From positions 223,146 to 287,145 of the forward strand of contig NZ_MCUW01000027.1 in NCBI RefSeq assembly GCF_002873335.1: a stretch of 64,000 nt of DNA. The letters are read 5' to 3'. Below are positions 35,055 through 44,356 of the stretch, piece by piece (the first letter of the stretch is position 1; every line of letters begins with the position of its first letter). The notes below the pieces were generated by a model. The model made no database searches, was not told where the DNA came from, and was given only the letters and a program-made list of their open reading frames with translations. The position numbers and the translations under genes were made by a program. This DNA comes from Vibrio sp. 10N.286.49.B1 (GTDB taxonomy: Bacteria; Pseudomonadota; Gammaproteobacteria; Enterobacterales; Vibrionaceae).

Positions 35055-35777
35055 ATGCGATGGAATGCAATGGCGGTGATGCTGGTATTAAGTACGGCGT
35101 TAGTCGGGTGTGAAACTACCAGTCAGCAACAGTCTGAACAGAGTATGATTTCGGGTATGGAAAAAGTGAATAATTACGACGGCCTGATTGCGTTGTATAA
35201 ATCCAAACTCACCAGTGGCCACCAAGATGATCAGGTAATGGAACAGTTGGCCTACGTCTATTTTGATAAAGGTGACGTGGAGTCTGCTCGTTTCTATTCC
35301 CAGTATCTTATTGATCAAAAGTTAGTAAATAGTGGACTCTTGCAATTACAAGGGCAGATAGCCGCTGAAAACAATCAGTTTGACCGTGCGATCGCGTCTT
35401 ACAACGATTCGATCGCCCAAGGCAATACGTCAGGTAAGGTTAGGGTGCTTCTTGGCGTTGCATACAGTCAATCGGATCAATTTGAAGAAGCGAAACAACA
35501 GTTTAATCTCGCTCGATTGCGTGGCTACGATGATATTGCCATTAAAAACAATTTGGCCGTTGTTTATCTCGCACAGCAACGCTTTGACCTTGTTATTGAA
35601 ACGCTCGCACCTGTAATCAAGGAACACCCAACCAATGCCACGGTTAAGGCTAACCTTGCCATTGCATTGCTTAAGTTAGGGCAAGTCGCAGATGCTAAAA
35701 CGTTGCTGAAAAATGATTACAACGCCAGTGAATTGATCGCCATTTCTCAACAGTTTGCTTATGTTGGCGCGGATTGA
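35055..35777 (+). CDS. tadD: Tad lipoprotein TadD, TPR protein
   Basis: 240 residues from the ATG at 35055, with AGGTGG eight bases upstream; the GTG at 35043 is inside the end of tadC and less likely. Signal ends in LVGC (Cys about 19). Several TPR units follow (about 45-210), e.g. VMEQLAYVYFDKGDVESARF and KVRVLLGVAYSQSDQFEEAK. TadD acts as an outer-membrane pilotin-like factor for Tad assembly. The stop TGA shares its A with the tadE ATG. Confidence 0.9.
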   Translation: MRWNAMAVMLVLSTALVGCETTSQQQSEQSMISGMEKVNNYDGLIALYKSKLTSGHQDDQVMEQLAYVYFDKGDVESARFYSQYLIDQKLVNSGLLQLQGQIAAENNQFDRAIASYNDSIAQGNTSGKVRVLLGVAYSQSDQFEEAKQQFNLARLRGYDDIAIKNNLAVVYLAQQRFDLVIETLAPVIKEHPTNATVKANLAIALLKLGQVADAKTLLKNDYNASELIAISQQFAYVGAD

Positions 35778-36262
35778 TGAGCACTCGTCGGCGTCAACTC
35801 GGTGTTACCAGCATAGAATTTGCATTGGGCGGATTAGTCTTGATGTTCTCTACTCTTGCTATTTTTGAGTCGAGCTATCAGATCTATGTTGTCAATATGA
35901 CGGAATATTCACTGCGTGAAACCATTAGAAATACCAAAATCTACCAAGGAAATAGTGCTCATATAGAATACGAAAAACATTTTAAAGACCTAATAGAGAA
36001 TCAAGATAACCTTTGGCATTTTTTATTAGATGAAGATGATTTTTCAATGGAAGGTAAGTATTTTGAGACGTTTGATAAGTTTATTGCTAATGAAGGACAT
36101 TCGGGAGAGAAATTATCGTTTACTTACGATCTTGCTGAAATTACGGTGACATACCGTTACTCACCCATGATTGAAATATGGGGAAATGGAGAAACGCTAA
36201 TCACTCGCACCATGGTGCTGAACCTTGAGCATGAGGGGTGGGGGGATGATCTTGAAGACTAG
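35777..36262 (+). CDS. tadE: Tad pseudopilin TadE
   Basis: 161 residues from the ATG at 35777. The N-terminus MSTRRRQLG followed by VTSIEFALGGLVLMFS has the prepilin site Gly9|Val10 with Glu at +5, so TadV should process it. One hydrophobic helix, then a hydrophilic periplasmic domain. Minor pseudopilin needed for Flp assembly. Coupled to tadD by a TGATG overlap. Confidence 0.88.
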   Translation: MSTRRRQLGVTSIEFALGGLVLMFSTLAIFESSYQIYVVNMTEYSLRETIRNTKIYQGNSAHIEYEKHFKDLIENQDNLWHFLLDEDDFSMEGKYFETFDKFIANEGHSGEKLSFTYDLAEITVTYRYSPMIEIWGNGETLITRTMVLNLEHEGWGDDLED

Positions 36263-36794
36263 ATTGCGTGCAATGCAGCAAGGTTCATTTGCTATTGAAT
36301 TGGCATTTGTACTGGTTGGCTTGTGTATGATTTTTTTATTTTCAACTGACCTCAGTCATAAGTTGTTGGTTAGAGCCAAACTTGATCGCTCCAGTTTTGC
36401 TCTAGTGAATGTGTTAAAGGAACGAACGCGTTATTTCAGTGATGACAATGGTGATGTGTTGGATTTTGCTGTCACCGCTCAAGATCTGACCAACATGTCT
36501 ATTGTTGCCTCTCGAATGTTGAATGTAGAGCAAAGTCAAATTGCGATTCAGATAGAATCTTTGGTTAATGAAAGATCTGTGATGTCCTTGTCTAGCCAGC
36601 GCTTTGAACAGTTAAAGTGTGGTGGGGAGAAATTCGAGAACTACAAAGACCTCGTGCCTGTAGAAGATGGTGTTAGTCATCCGCTTTATCGTGTGACGCT
36701 GTGTGAACAGCATGATTCATGGTTTGAATCTTTCACCAATGGTGGTGATCCCACTATCACCGTTACGTCCAATTCGATTATGCCGGGGAGGTGA
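36246..36794 (+). CDS. tadF: Tad pseudopilin TadF
   Basis: 182 residues from the ATG at 36246, with GAGGGG upstream; ATG 36231 is an alternative. Prepilin-like site MQQG|SFAIELAFVLVG (Gly13|Ser14, Glu at +5). One membrane helix, then a soluble domain with two Cys (about 120 and 153). Overlaps the end of tadE by 17 bases. Confidence 0.86.
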   Translation: MILKTRLRAMQQGSFAIELAFVLVGLCMIFLFSTDLSHKLLVRAKLDRSSFALVNVLKERTRYFSDDNGDVLDFAVTAQDLTNMSIVASRMLNVEQSQIAIQIESLVNERSVMSLSSQRFEQLKCGGEKFENYKDLVPVEDGVSHPLYRVTLCEQHDSWFESFTNGGDPTITVTSNSIMPGR

Positions 36795-36796
36795 AG

Positions 36797-38455
36797 ATGA
36801 AGCGTTCGAATCGACTCAGCGGTCTTAGGCGTCAAAGTGGCGTGGCTGCAATTTGGTTGGGGCTATCGCTCGTACCAATCATGGGCTTTACATTTTGGGC
36901 GGTAGAGGGCACTCGATACATTCAAGAAAAAAGCCGCCTTGGCGATGCCTCTGAAGCAGCAGCAATAGCAGTTACGATGGCAACAACGATGGATGCCCCT
37001 ACGGATGAACAAGATAAACAAGCGCAAGCTTTGGCAACAAAATACGTAAATGCTTATGTTAGAGACATTAAGAAGTCACAGGTGATCGTAAATAAAGCGT
37101 ATCAACCATCAGACTCTGATTCAGGTTTATTAGAATATGCACAATATACAGTCGATATTAAAACGACGCATGATTCTTGGTTTTCTAGCACTTTTATCCC
37201 TTCCTTTGATGAAACACAAGATCTGACAGGCATGTCTATCGCTAAAAAGTACCCTAGTTTTTTAGGGGACAATAATATTGATATTGTGTTTGTCTCCGAT
37301 TTTTCTGGCTCTATGAATCGTACTTGGAAGGACAATAGAGGAAATTATTCCAGTTGCAATTACTGGGATTCTGATGATTGTAAAATTGGGGATTTGAAAG
37401 TAGCAGTTAGTCAAATTGCTGAGAGTTTATTGTGTGCAGATATCAAGTCCGATGAAAATGACGAAGATGTTTGTTTAGATGAGGATCAAGGCACTCTTGC
37501 AAACAAATTGTTAAATAGAGTTTCTATCGTGCCTTATAATATCCGAACTCGTGAAAAAGACAAGAATGGCAACGCATACGCTGCAAGTCAATTGAGATAT
37601 TTGGACTCAGTAAATGCAGATGATTCACCTAAGTCATTTGAACAAGTGGATTGGGACATTTGGCGGCAATATTACGCATGGGAAGTGTATGATTGCTCTC
37701 AATATGAGGATGATTGCCCCACAATAGGCTCTAAAAATAAAAAAAATTTACATAGGCAGTCACAAAGAATCGTCAGTGCACTTGGCATCACAAGATATGT
37801 AAAGAAGTGTGATTGGTGGAGCTGTAAATGGGTAGATAATGAAAACTTGTATCACGTAGATAGATTTAGTTATTTAGACGCAACGGCAACTATTCGTGAT
37901 ATGTTTATTGATAAGTACTTAAACTACAAATTTGAGTATAAAACAGATTCTAATAACAGATTCTACTCAGGATTTGGAAATAAGAATAGCGATCAGTTTG
38001 AAAATATTCCGCTCACTAATGAATTAGCAAAGATTGTTTCTATTGATGCCATGTATGCAAACGGTAGCACCGCGGTATACCAAGGGATTTTGAAGGGCTT
38101 GCAAGAATTAAATGAAGGTAAGCCAGATAATGATGATGAACTTGAGGTCTACAACACTAAAATAAAAATGATGCTCATTCTTAGTGATGGACAGGAAACG
38201 CCTGACGCAAAGATCTTCCCTGCTCTTGTTAACGCGAAGCTTTGTGATGTCGCTAGAGAGAAAATACCAGGTTTATACATTGGTGTTATTGGTATTGATT
38301 TTAGTGCTTCAGACGAAAGTGGTTTTCAAGAATGTGTTTTAGACCCTGAAAATGACATTATTGATGTCTCTGATGGGCTTGACGAGCTAATCGAAAAAAT
38401 AGAAGAACTGATTCGTAAAGGCTCAAAAACGAGCGGCACAACCAAATTATATTGA
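36797..38455 (+). CDS. tadG: TadG, VWA-domain pilus assembly protein
   Basis: 552 residues from the ATG at 36797 (GGAGG five bases upstream, overlapping the tadF stop). The N-terminus has a pilin-like helix (about 15-38) starting QSGVAAIWLGLS, but Trp replaces the Glu expected at +5, so cleavage is doubtful. A von Willebrand A domain follows: MIDAS VFVSDFSGSM (about 162-171), NGSTAVYQGILKGL, and ILSDGQETPD near the end. The stretch at about 37.3-38.1 kb is visibly more A/T-rich than its neighbours and rich in Asp/Asn and Cys, as a fast-evolving insert would be. In other bacteria TadG helps anchor or present the pilus. Confidence 0.9.
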   Translation: MKRSNRLSGLRRQSGVAAIWLGLSLVPIMGFTFWAVEGTRYIQEKSRLGDASEAAAIAVTMATTMDAPTDEQDKQAQALATKYVNAYVRDIKKSQVIVNKAYQPSDSDSGLLEYAQYTVDIKTTHDSWFSSTFIPSFDETQDLTGMSIAKKYPSFLGDNNIDIVFVSDFSGSMNRTWKDNRGNYSSCNYWDSDDCKIGDLKVAVSQIAESLLCADIKSDENDEDVCLDEDQGTLANKLLNRVSIVPYNIRTREKDKNGNAYAASQLRYLDSVNADDSPKSFEQVDWDIWRQYYAWEVYDCSQYEDDCPTIGSKNKKNLHRQSQRIVSALGITRYVKKCDWWSCKWVDNENLYHVDRFSYLDATATIRDMFIDKYLNYKFEYKTDSNNRFYSGFGNKNSDQFENIPLTNELAKIVSIDAMYANGSTAVYQGILKGLQELNEGKPDNDDELEVYNTKIKMMLILSDGQETPDAKIFPALVNAKLCDVAREKIPGLYIGVIGIDFSASDESGFQECVLDPENDIIDVSDGLDELIEKIEELIRKGSKTSGTTKLY

Positions 38456-38463
38456 GGCTACCC

Positions 38464-39102
38464 ATGTTATTACCGCGTTTTTATTTACTGCCAGTCGTGA
38501 TGCTCAGTCTTTCATTTGGTGCTCACTCCTCAAGCAGCACTCGTATTGAATACTGCAATGATCAAAATGGCGAGTATCGCTACACGACCGAGGTAGTGTC
38601 AGTGAGCGGTATCGGACAGCATCGCAATGGCTTTTTGCAGATTGAGCAATCATCAAATGATCGTGCGTTGAAACAAGCACTATTGGCAATGAATCGTTCG
38701 CAAGTGAACCAAGACAATTGCAATACCTTCATTAGTAACAAAAATATTGAAGAATCGAATAGCAAAGATGACAAGCAAGTAGCTCGGCTTCAGTTTGGCT
38801 TTGACAATGCACATTTGTCTCCGATTGCGAGGCAATCACTCAATCGTGTCGCACAAGATCTCGCTAAGCAGGGCGTTGAATTGAGTGTTAAAGGGCATAC
38901 AGACAGCACAGGGCCGGCTCACTATAACCAAGGGCTTGGCTTGGAACGTGCCGTCAATACTGCCGATGTTCTGTTCTTCCAAGGCGTTAGTCGTGAAAAG
39001 GTGGTGATGCAGTCCTTTGGTGAAACAAAACCCATAGCAACCAATGCCACTGTTCAAGGTCGAGCGAGTAACCGAAGAGTGGATATAATGCTCAGTGAAT
39101 AA
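38464..39102 (+). CDS. OmpA-family peptidoglycan-binding protein of the Tad locus
   Basis: 212 residues from the ATG at 38464 (GAGG six bases upstream). Signal peptide (about 1-22). The C-terminal OmpA/MotB domain (about 100-212) shows LQFGFDNAHLSPIARQSLN, the peptidoglycan-contact motif VKGHTDSTGPAHYN (Asp and later Arg), and RASNRRVDIML. It starts eight bases after tadG, so it belongs to the Tad operon and may fix the apparatus to the cell wall. Confidence 0.88.
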   Translation: MLLPRFYLLPVVMLSLSFGAHSSSSTRIEYCNDQNGEYRYTTEVVSVSGIGQHRNGFLQIEQSSNDRALKQALLAMNRSQVNQDNCNTFISNKNIEESNSKDDKQVARLQFGFDNAHLSPIARQSLNRVAQDLAKQGVELSVKGHTDSTGPAHYNQGLGLERAVNTADVLFFQGVSREKVVMQSFGETKPIATNATVQGRASNRRVDIMLSE

Positions 39103-39340
39103 TGGCATGTTTTATATGCGCTTGTTCGAGCGAAATTTTATATGGATATGGCTTTCAATTCGCAATAAATGAACGGTGAGTCACTAAAGTTCACAGTTCT
39201 ATTAAGCGTTGTAAAGACAATCGAGATCTGGACTGATATGATAGTCAAAAGATAAGGAATATTAAATTACTGGTTGTAAAGTGAGCACTTTTTGTGTTTT
39301 CAATCTACATCGAGTATTTGTTAAGTCAGATGAGGTTGTC

Positions 39341-40807
39341 GTGAATTTTCCCCACCGAGTTTTTAATTTAAATACGCTCAAATTAATAGCATTAGCAAGC
39401 CTGAGTGTTGGCAGCGCGGCTAATGCATTAGAAGTCATGAACCATGATGAGAAAGCTCAACTAGAAACGATCAGTAGTAATTACGATAACGGTTATTTGC
39501 AAACGGGTCTTGAAGAAAACAATGAGACGTACAGCCAGTTAGTTTCTAATATTGAGTCCATTAAGATCAATTTAGTCAATAATATTGAAAACATAAAAGT
39601 TGACTCCACTTCGATGGAGAAAAAACTGGTTGCTGGCGAGTATGACGAAGCGTTATCGGATACGTTGCGTAACTTAGCGTCTCGCGTTGCTGAGTTAAAC
39701 TCCGAGTTGGTGAGCAAAGAAACGCAACTTACAGAGAAAAAAGCACTCATTTCTAAAAATGAATCTGTGATTAAAGGCTTAGACCGGACTAAAAATGAAG
39801 CGTTACTTGCTTTATATAAGCAAGTGAAGTCTCGCTACCTTGTTGAGTCTCGCAAAGTAAACCGCGATACCTTTGTTGGTAACCTAGAGTGTGATTCAAG
39901 TGAAAGCATGTCGGCGTGTGTCAATCGTAATTTAAATACCATGAAGCGCTCATTCATGCTCGAAAAGGGTGGCTTCGAGCGGGTAAATATCACCTCTTTT
40001 AATATTGTTGATGCGACCCAAAAAATGAATGGTGACCTGACATACACCGTGGAAGCCAGCTACAAAAACGAGTTTGATTCCAATACCGAATTAGAGCTAC
40101 GCAAGGCGTTGGGGCTTGAAAAGGTGAGATTTGTTTTTCGGTCTAACTCGAATGACACGGTTTTCTATATTAATGACCAAAAAGTAGGCACGGGCTCTAA
40201 GGTTGACATCGCGGGTAATTATGTTGGTATTTACAATGTTCGAGCCGTCAACAAATCAAAAACTCAATCTTTAAAGCTGAGTCTGACCAATGATGGCGAC
40301 TACTTTTTCCCGTTTTCCACAAAGAAAACTCAATCAGCGCCGAGCCCAGTAAAATCAGAAGCGACGGCTAAAAGCTCTGTAAAAAGAAACGAACCTAAGG
40401 CGGCAACAGCCCCTGCATTAACCAAACAGATTCTAAACGGTTATGAAAACAAAGCCCCACTAGAGCAGAAGAAAGTGGATGGGTTAGCGGGTAAGCGCTT
40501 TACCAATACGGTGATACATAAAGATGATGCGTATCAGTATTTACTGCCGGTTGAATATTCAGACAATGGCAGCAAAGCGGTGTACTTATCTAAGTCGGAT
40601 GCCACTCGTTATTGTTCGGATAAACTGTCTTCTAAATTGGCGTCGAGAACCGCATATCAGTATCTGCTGAATGGCAACAAGCTCGGTATGGGGAATTATT
40701 GGTTATCTTCTGGTAGTGTTTTCTCATCAACATTAAATGAAGACACCACTAAAAAGGTCACTAAAAATAAGTTCGTTTGCATGATGAATATGACGGGCAC
40801 TTGGTAA
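39341..40807 (+). CDS. Exported coiled-coil protein of unknown function next to the Tad locus
   Basis: 488 residues if translation begins at the GTG at 39341, which has GAGG six bases upstream and yields a normal signal peptide ending SAANALE; the longer frame from 39281 would put about 20 residues ahead of it. Parts: a helical, coiled-coil-like region (about 35-140), a beta-rich domain (about 165-310) with one Cys pair, a Lys/Ser/Pro/Ala-rich linker (about 318-365), and a compact C-terminal domain with two Cys, KSDATRYCSDKL and NKFVCMMNMTGTW. I do not recognise a family. It follows the OmpA gene by 238 bases on the same strand and ends at a strong terminator, so it may be a Tad accessory or a secreted substrate. 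Confidence 0.75.
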   Translation: MNFPHRVFNLNTLKLIALASLSVGSAANALEVMNHDEKAQLETISSNYDNGYLQTGLEENNETYSQLVSNIESIKINLVNNIENIKVDSTSMEKKLVAGEYDEALSDTLRNLASRVAELNSELVSKETQLTEKKALISKNESVIKGLDRTKNEALLALYKQVKSRYLVESRKVNRDTFVGNLECDSSESMSACVNRNLNTMKRSFMLEKGGFERVNITSFNIVDATQKMNGDLTYTVEASYKNEFDSNTELELRKALGLEKVRFVFRSNSNDTVFYINDQKVGTGSKVDIAGNYVGIYNVRAVNKSKTQSLKLSLTNDGDYFFPFSTKKTQSAPSPVKSEATAKSSVKRNEPKAATAPALTKQILNGYENKAPLEQKKVDGLAGKRFTNTVIHKDDAYQYLLPVEYSDNGSKAVYLSKSDATRYCSDKLSSKLASRTAYQYLLNGNKLGMGNYWLSSGSVFSSTLNEDTTKKVTKNKFVCMMNMTGTW

Positions 40808-40862
40808 CTCGCCGCAAAGTTGCGCTGCTCTCTAAATGCTAAGATGACAGTTTCGAAAGATA

Positions 40863-40893
40863 AAAGGCCAATGGGTAATCCATTGGCCTTTTT
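40863..40893 (+). terminator. Strong terminator at the end of the Tad region
   Basis: AAAGGCCAATGG and CCATTGGCCTTT form a perfect 12-bp stem with a 5-base loop and a T-run. It closes the plus-strand block that starts with flp. Confidence 0.93.
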
Positions 40894-40999
40894 AGTATGT
40901 GTGTGACCCGTCCTAAATAAGATTTGTTACGTCCTTGGATGTGTATACACATTGAAGGCGAATTAGAAATAATACGCCTTATGACAGTTACCTTTACCA

Positions 41000-41031
41000 G
41001 AAGGGCTTACCCTTCACTGCCAAGAGCAGTG
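41000..41031 (-). terminator. Tandem hairpins behind the efflux operon
   Basis: GAAGGG/CCCTTC (4-base loop, 41000-41015) and CACTGC/GCAGTG (5-base loop, 41015-41031) stand side by side just past the stop of the minus-strand permease gene. No T-run, so termination is uncertain. Confidence 0.4.
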
Positions 41032-41051
41032 GTTAGACGCTGGTTGAACGC

Positions 41052-42191
41052 CTAATCCGTTTTACTGGCGCGGTTACGGGTGAAACTCCAGTATGCAAGA
41101 CCACCCCAAGCGAGGACTTGAAGCCAGAGTTGTGTCCAGTGACCAGAGATTTGAGACCAACTTGCGCCCATTTGATTGAGTTTTAGGAAACCGTTAATGG
41201 CGGGTTGCGTAGGAAACATCGCGGCGACCCATCGAATTGGGGCAGGTAACATCTCAGACGGCCAAATAAAACCAGCCGAAAAGACCAAGGGCATAGAACT
41301 TAATAATACGACAACGGTAACAAGCTCGCGGCGTGGGGTAATCGCGCCAACAAAGACCCCTATAAAGCACGAGACCAATAAGAACGGCAGCATTAATGTC
41401 AGTAATTCCAATGGTTGAGCAAGTGTGCTGATCCCATACATGTTAAAACTGGCACCGAAGTAGTACACAGACAGTAAATAATAAATCAGTAACAAAATCC
41501 CGGTCCGCACGGCTAGTACCGAGAAGACGGATTGTGTCTGCCAATATCCACTGCCTTGTCGCTGGGTTCCACCAATGAGCCCCGATGCCATGGCCAGTGT
41601 CTGTTGAAGAATTAAAACAAACACCGCTGGAACAACATAATCTACGTAGCCCATTCGCGGGTTAAATGTAGGCTTACTGTTTAATCGAGTGGCCGCGTAT
41701 TGGTGCGATGCTAATTCCAACGGAACACCATCAATCAATAACTTCGTCACTTTTGTCTTGGCAGCCAGTGTACCGCCTGCTTGCGCAAGCCCTTCAACGA
41801 CGGTGCCATAAACAAGGAATAATGCTGCGTCGCCTGCGTAGGATAAAACAGGACTTTTTCCTAGCATTAGATCTTTGTAGAAGTGCTCAGGGATGACAAT
41901 GAAGCCTGTGATATCACCTTGCAAAAACGATTGCTTGGCGTCTTCAATTGTATACAGTCGCTCGGTAACCGTCACATTCGGAGTGGCATCGACCATTCGT
42001 TCAAGTTGAAAGCTTGTCTGGCTGCTATCGAGGTTAACAACGGCAATAGGCTGCTCGCGTGGTGTTTGTTGCGTGTAGGGGAGTGGGTATAAAAAAGAAT
42101 AGAAAATAACCCCCCCAAACACGGTCAAAGTGACAACGGGGTTAGTCAGGATAGCTTTTAATTCGAGTTTAATGTGTTCGAGCAAAGTCAT
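41052..42191 (-). CDS. ABC-2 type permease (YhhJ/YbhR family)
   Basis: 379 residues. One N-terminal helix (about 18-36), a large periplasmic domain (about 40-170) and five C-terminal helices, with the ABC-2 signature TPRRELVTVVVLLSSMPLVF (about 288-307) and FIWPSEMLP. Last gene of a four-gene minus-strand operon with a second permease, an HlyD adaptor and a TolC-type channel. No ATP-binding gene is present in the operon. Probable role: export of toxic compounds. Overlaps the upstream permease gene by four bases. Confidence 0.88.
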   Translation of the reverse strand: MTLLEHIKLELKAILTNPVVTLTVFGGVIFYSFLYPLPYTQQTPREQPIAVVNLDSSQTSFQLERMVDATPNVTVTERLYTIEDAKQSFLQGDITGFIVIPEHFYKDLMLGKSPVLSYAGDAALFLVYGTVVEGLAQAGGTLAAKTKVTKLLIDGVPLELASHQYAATRLNSKPTFNPRMGYVDYVVPAVFVLILQQTLAMASGLIGGTQRQGSGYWQTQSVFSVLAVRTGILLLIYYLLSVYYFGASFNMYGISTLAQPLELLTLMLPFLLVSCFIGVFVGAITPRRELVTVVVLLSSMPLVFSAGFIWPSEMLPAPIRWVAAMFPTQPAINGFLKLNQMGASWSQISGHWTQLWLQVLAWGGLAYWSFTRNRASKTD

Positions 42192-43372
42192 ACAGCAGAC
42201 TCCTTACTCATGTGCTTTTTAACTAAAACCACGGTCAGTAGTAGTGGTATGACATACCCAATCATCGGTAACAGATGAGATAGCGACTGGCCTGCGGTGA
42301 CGCCGTAACTTGCTTGGCTAACTTGTACCTCAATGTAGTGGCTGATAGGCAACAATTCTCGCCAAGCCATCGCTAACGTATTCATATCAGTTGCCGGAAA
42401 GGTGATGCCCATGAACGCGAAACTTGGCGCAGTAAAAGCGCCTGCAAAGCTCATCGCCCTTGCGGCATCACACGTTAGAAAGAAAAAGAAGCTAGCCATA
42501 ATCATACAAGTTAATGTTGTCACTGCTTGCGCAAAGAATAGTACAAGCCAACTGCCTTCCATCGGCCATGCGAGGATGTCGTAAAACCATACGAGAAAAA
42601 ATGAGCCTTGCAGCAAAAACCATAAAAAGTAGGGCAGTAACGTACGGCTTAATTGACGCACAATTGACACGTTACCAAGCCAAGGTCGAATCCCAGCGAT
42701 TCGGTAGTTGGCGCTTAGGACCAACACGGTGAAAGATACGATCGCAATTTGCCAAATGGCAGGTACGATAGCGCTAACCAGAAATTGAGCGTAATTCGTC
42801 CCTTTGTTAAACAATGGCGTAATTTGCGTACGCACGGGGACGGCGTTACCGATAGCGCTCATGCTAGTTGTACCGCCCCTTGATAGGTTTTTTATAACAT
42901 CGATTTGAGCATTGAATGTACCTTGGGCTTGAAGCGCAGCGGAGTTGATTAAGCGCCCAACGAGTATGTACTGGCTGTTGTAAAACAACGTCACTTGAGG
43001 TGGGATAGATCGAGTAACGGCTTTATCAAAGCCAGCCGGTATGTATAAAATGGCGTAGATATCGCCTTCAACCAAAGCGGCTTTCGCTTGTTGAATATCA
43101 TCATACTGATGATCAACACTTAACATTGACGTCGCGTCATAGTGGCGAACTAATCGTTGTGATAAGCCACTTTTGTTGAGATCCACGACCCCAACGGGAA
43201 GGTTGCTGGCGATCCCTTGTGAAAATATCCAATAAATGGATAAACATAAGAGAATAGGTACCCATGTTAGACAGGATAAGAGCCACTTATCATGTCTGAG
43301 TATGTGCCACTGGCTGTAGTGCTGCCCTGTGGACGAGGCGCTGGTTACCGTTGTGTTTGGAGCTTGGTTCAT
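42188..43372 (-). CDS. ABC-2 type permease (YhhJ/YbhS family)
   Basis: 394 residues with the same plan as the next gene: N-terminal helix (about 32-52), periplasmic domain to about 195, then five helices with FAGAFTAPSFAFMGITFPATD (about 317-337 region). Paired with the following permease, presumably as a heterodimer. Starts nine bases after the hlyD stop. Confidence 0.88.
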   Translation of the reverse strand: MNQAPNTTVTSASSTGQHYSQWHILRHDKWLLSCLTWVPILLCLSIYWIFSQGIASNLPVGVVDLNKSGLSQRLVRHYDATSMLSVDHQYDDIQQAKAALVEGDIYAILYIPAGFDKAVTRSIPPQVTLFYNSQYILVGRLINSAALQAQGTFNAQIDVIKNLSRGGTTSMSAIGNAVPVRTQITPLFNKGTNYAQFLVSAIVPAIWQIAIVSFTVLVLSANYRIAGIRPWLGNVSIVRQLSRTLLPYFLWFLLQGSFFLVWFYDILAWPMEGSWLVLFFAQAVTTLTCMIMASFFFFLTCDAARAMSFAGAFTAPSFAFMGITFPATDMNTLAMAWRELLPISHYIEVQVSQASYGVTAGQSLSHLLPMIGYVIPLLLTVVLVKKHMSKESAV

Positions 43373-43381
43373 GCTCGACCC

Positions 43382-44356
43382 TTACATCTCAACCACAAGA
43401 CTCATGCCCATTCGTAACTTAACGTCACTGCCAACTGGGCGAGCTTCTACTTCGAAGGTACGCAAGTCAAACCCTTGCGTGGCATCTGTTGAACGCCATG
43501 TGGCAAAGTCACCCATGACGGCGACATGGAACACCTTAAAGGTTACGTCTTTGTCTAAAGCAGGAACATAAGCGTCAAATTCTGTATCTTTTTCAAAATT
43601 TTGCAGTTGATCCTCACGCACATTCAACACGGCCCATGTGTCTTTGGTGTCAATGACCGTAACCACTGGAAAGCCTTGCGGCGCAAGTTCACCGCTGTGC
43701 AGAAGAACCTGAGAGACTTCGCCATCAAACCATGAATGGATTTTTGTGTCAGCCACGTAAGCTTCGACCTCGGCTACCGCGCCAGCGGCCATACGAACCT
43801 TTTCTTCAGCGGCGACTTTTGTTTCATTGCGTGCGCCTTCTTTTGCCATTTCAAACATCTGATACGCAGCGCTTTCAGTGTATTTTGACGCCTGCCATTG
43901 TGTTTTTGCTTCGTCGCGTTTCTGCTCGGCGACGACACCATCTTTATAGAGATTGTTGACACGCAAGTAGGTCTTTTCCATCAACTGGGACGCGGCTCTG
44001 GCTTTGCGCCATTGGTCTTCTGCCGCACGAATCTGCTGCTGGCGAGCCCCGTTGTTAGCTTGTTGAGCCAAAGCGCCTGCGGCTTTTTCGCCAGCAACCG
44101 CTTGTTCTAACTTGGCTTCGATCTCAGGGCTATGTATTGTGAAAATTAACTGGCCTTCGGTAATGTCATCGCCTTTTCGAACCATGACTTGATCGATTCT
44201 GCCTGGTACCTTTGATGAGATGCTGTACTGCTGCGACTCAATTTGTCCTTGGATACGAAATGGAGGTGTTTGATAAGCATCAAAAAATTTATAGCCTACC
44301 CATCCTGCAATAACGATCGCACCGAGTGTCGCGAGTGTTGGTTTTACCTTGTTCAT
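43382..44356 (-). CDS. HlyD-family membrane fusion protein (YbhG/YhiI-like)
   Basis: 324 residues. Single N-terminal helix (about 8-25), a biotinyl-lipoyl-like segment split by a long coiled-coil hairpin (about 75-190, rich in Ala, Glu, Lys and Gln), and beta-barrel parts with GELAPQGFPVVTVIDTKDTW (about 215-234). Bridges the inner-membrane permeases and the TolC-like channel in the periplasm. Overlaps the channel gene by four bases (ATGA); AAGGAC precedes the ATG. Confidence 0.9.
   Translation of the reverse strand: MNKVKPTLATLGAIVIAGWVGYKFFDAYQTPPFRIQGQIESQQYSISSKVPGRIDQVMVRKGDDITEGQLIFTIHSPEIEAKLEQAVAGEKAAGALAQQANNGARQQQIRAAEDQWRKARAASQLMEKTYLRVNNLYKDGVVAEQKRDEAKTQWQASKYTESAAYQMFEMAKEGARNETKVAAEEKVRMAAGAVAEVEAYVADTKIHSWFDGEVSQVLLHSGELAPQGFPVVTVIDTKDTWAVLNVREDQLQNFEKDTEFDAYVPALDKDVTFKVFHVAVMGDFATWRSTDATQGFDLRTFEVEARPVGSDVKLRMGMSLVVEM

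Noticed and set aside
39281-39340. Longer N-terminus for the exported protein behind the Tad locus
   Set aside because: A GTG at 39281 would put twenty extra residues before the signal peptide; the GTG at 39341 has a proper ribosome site.
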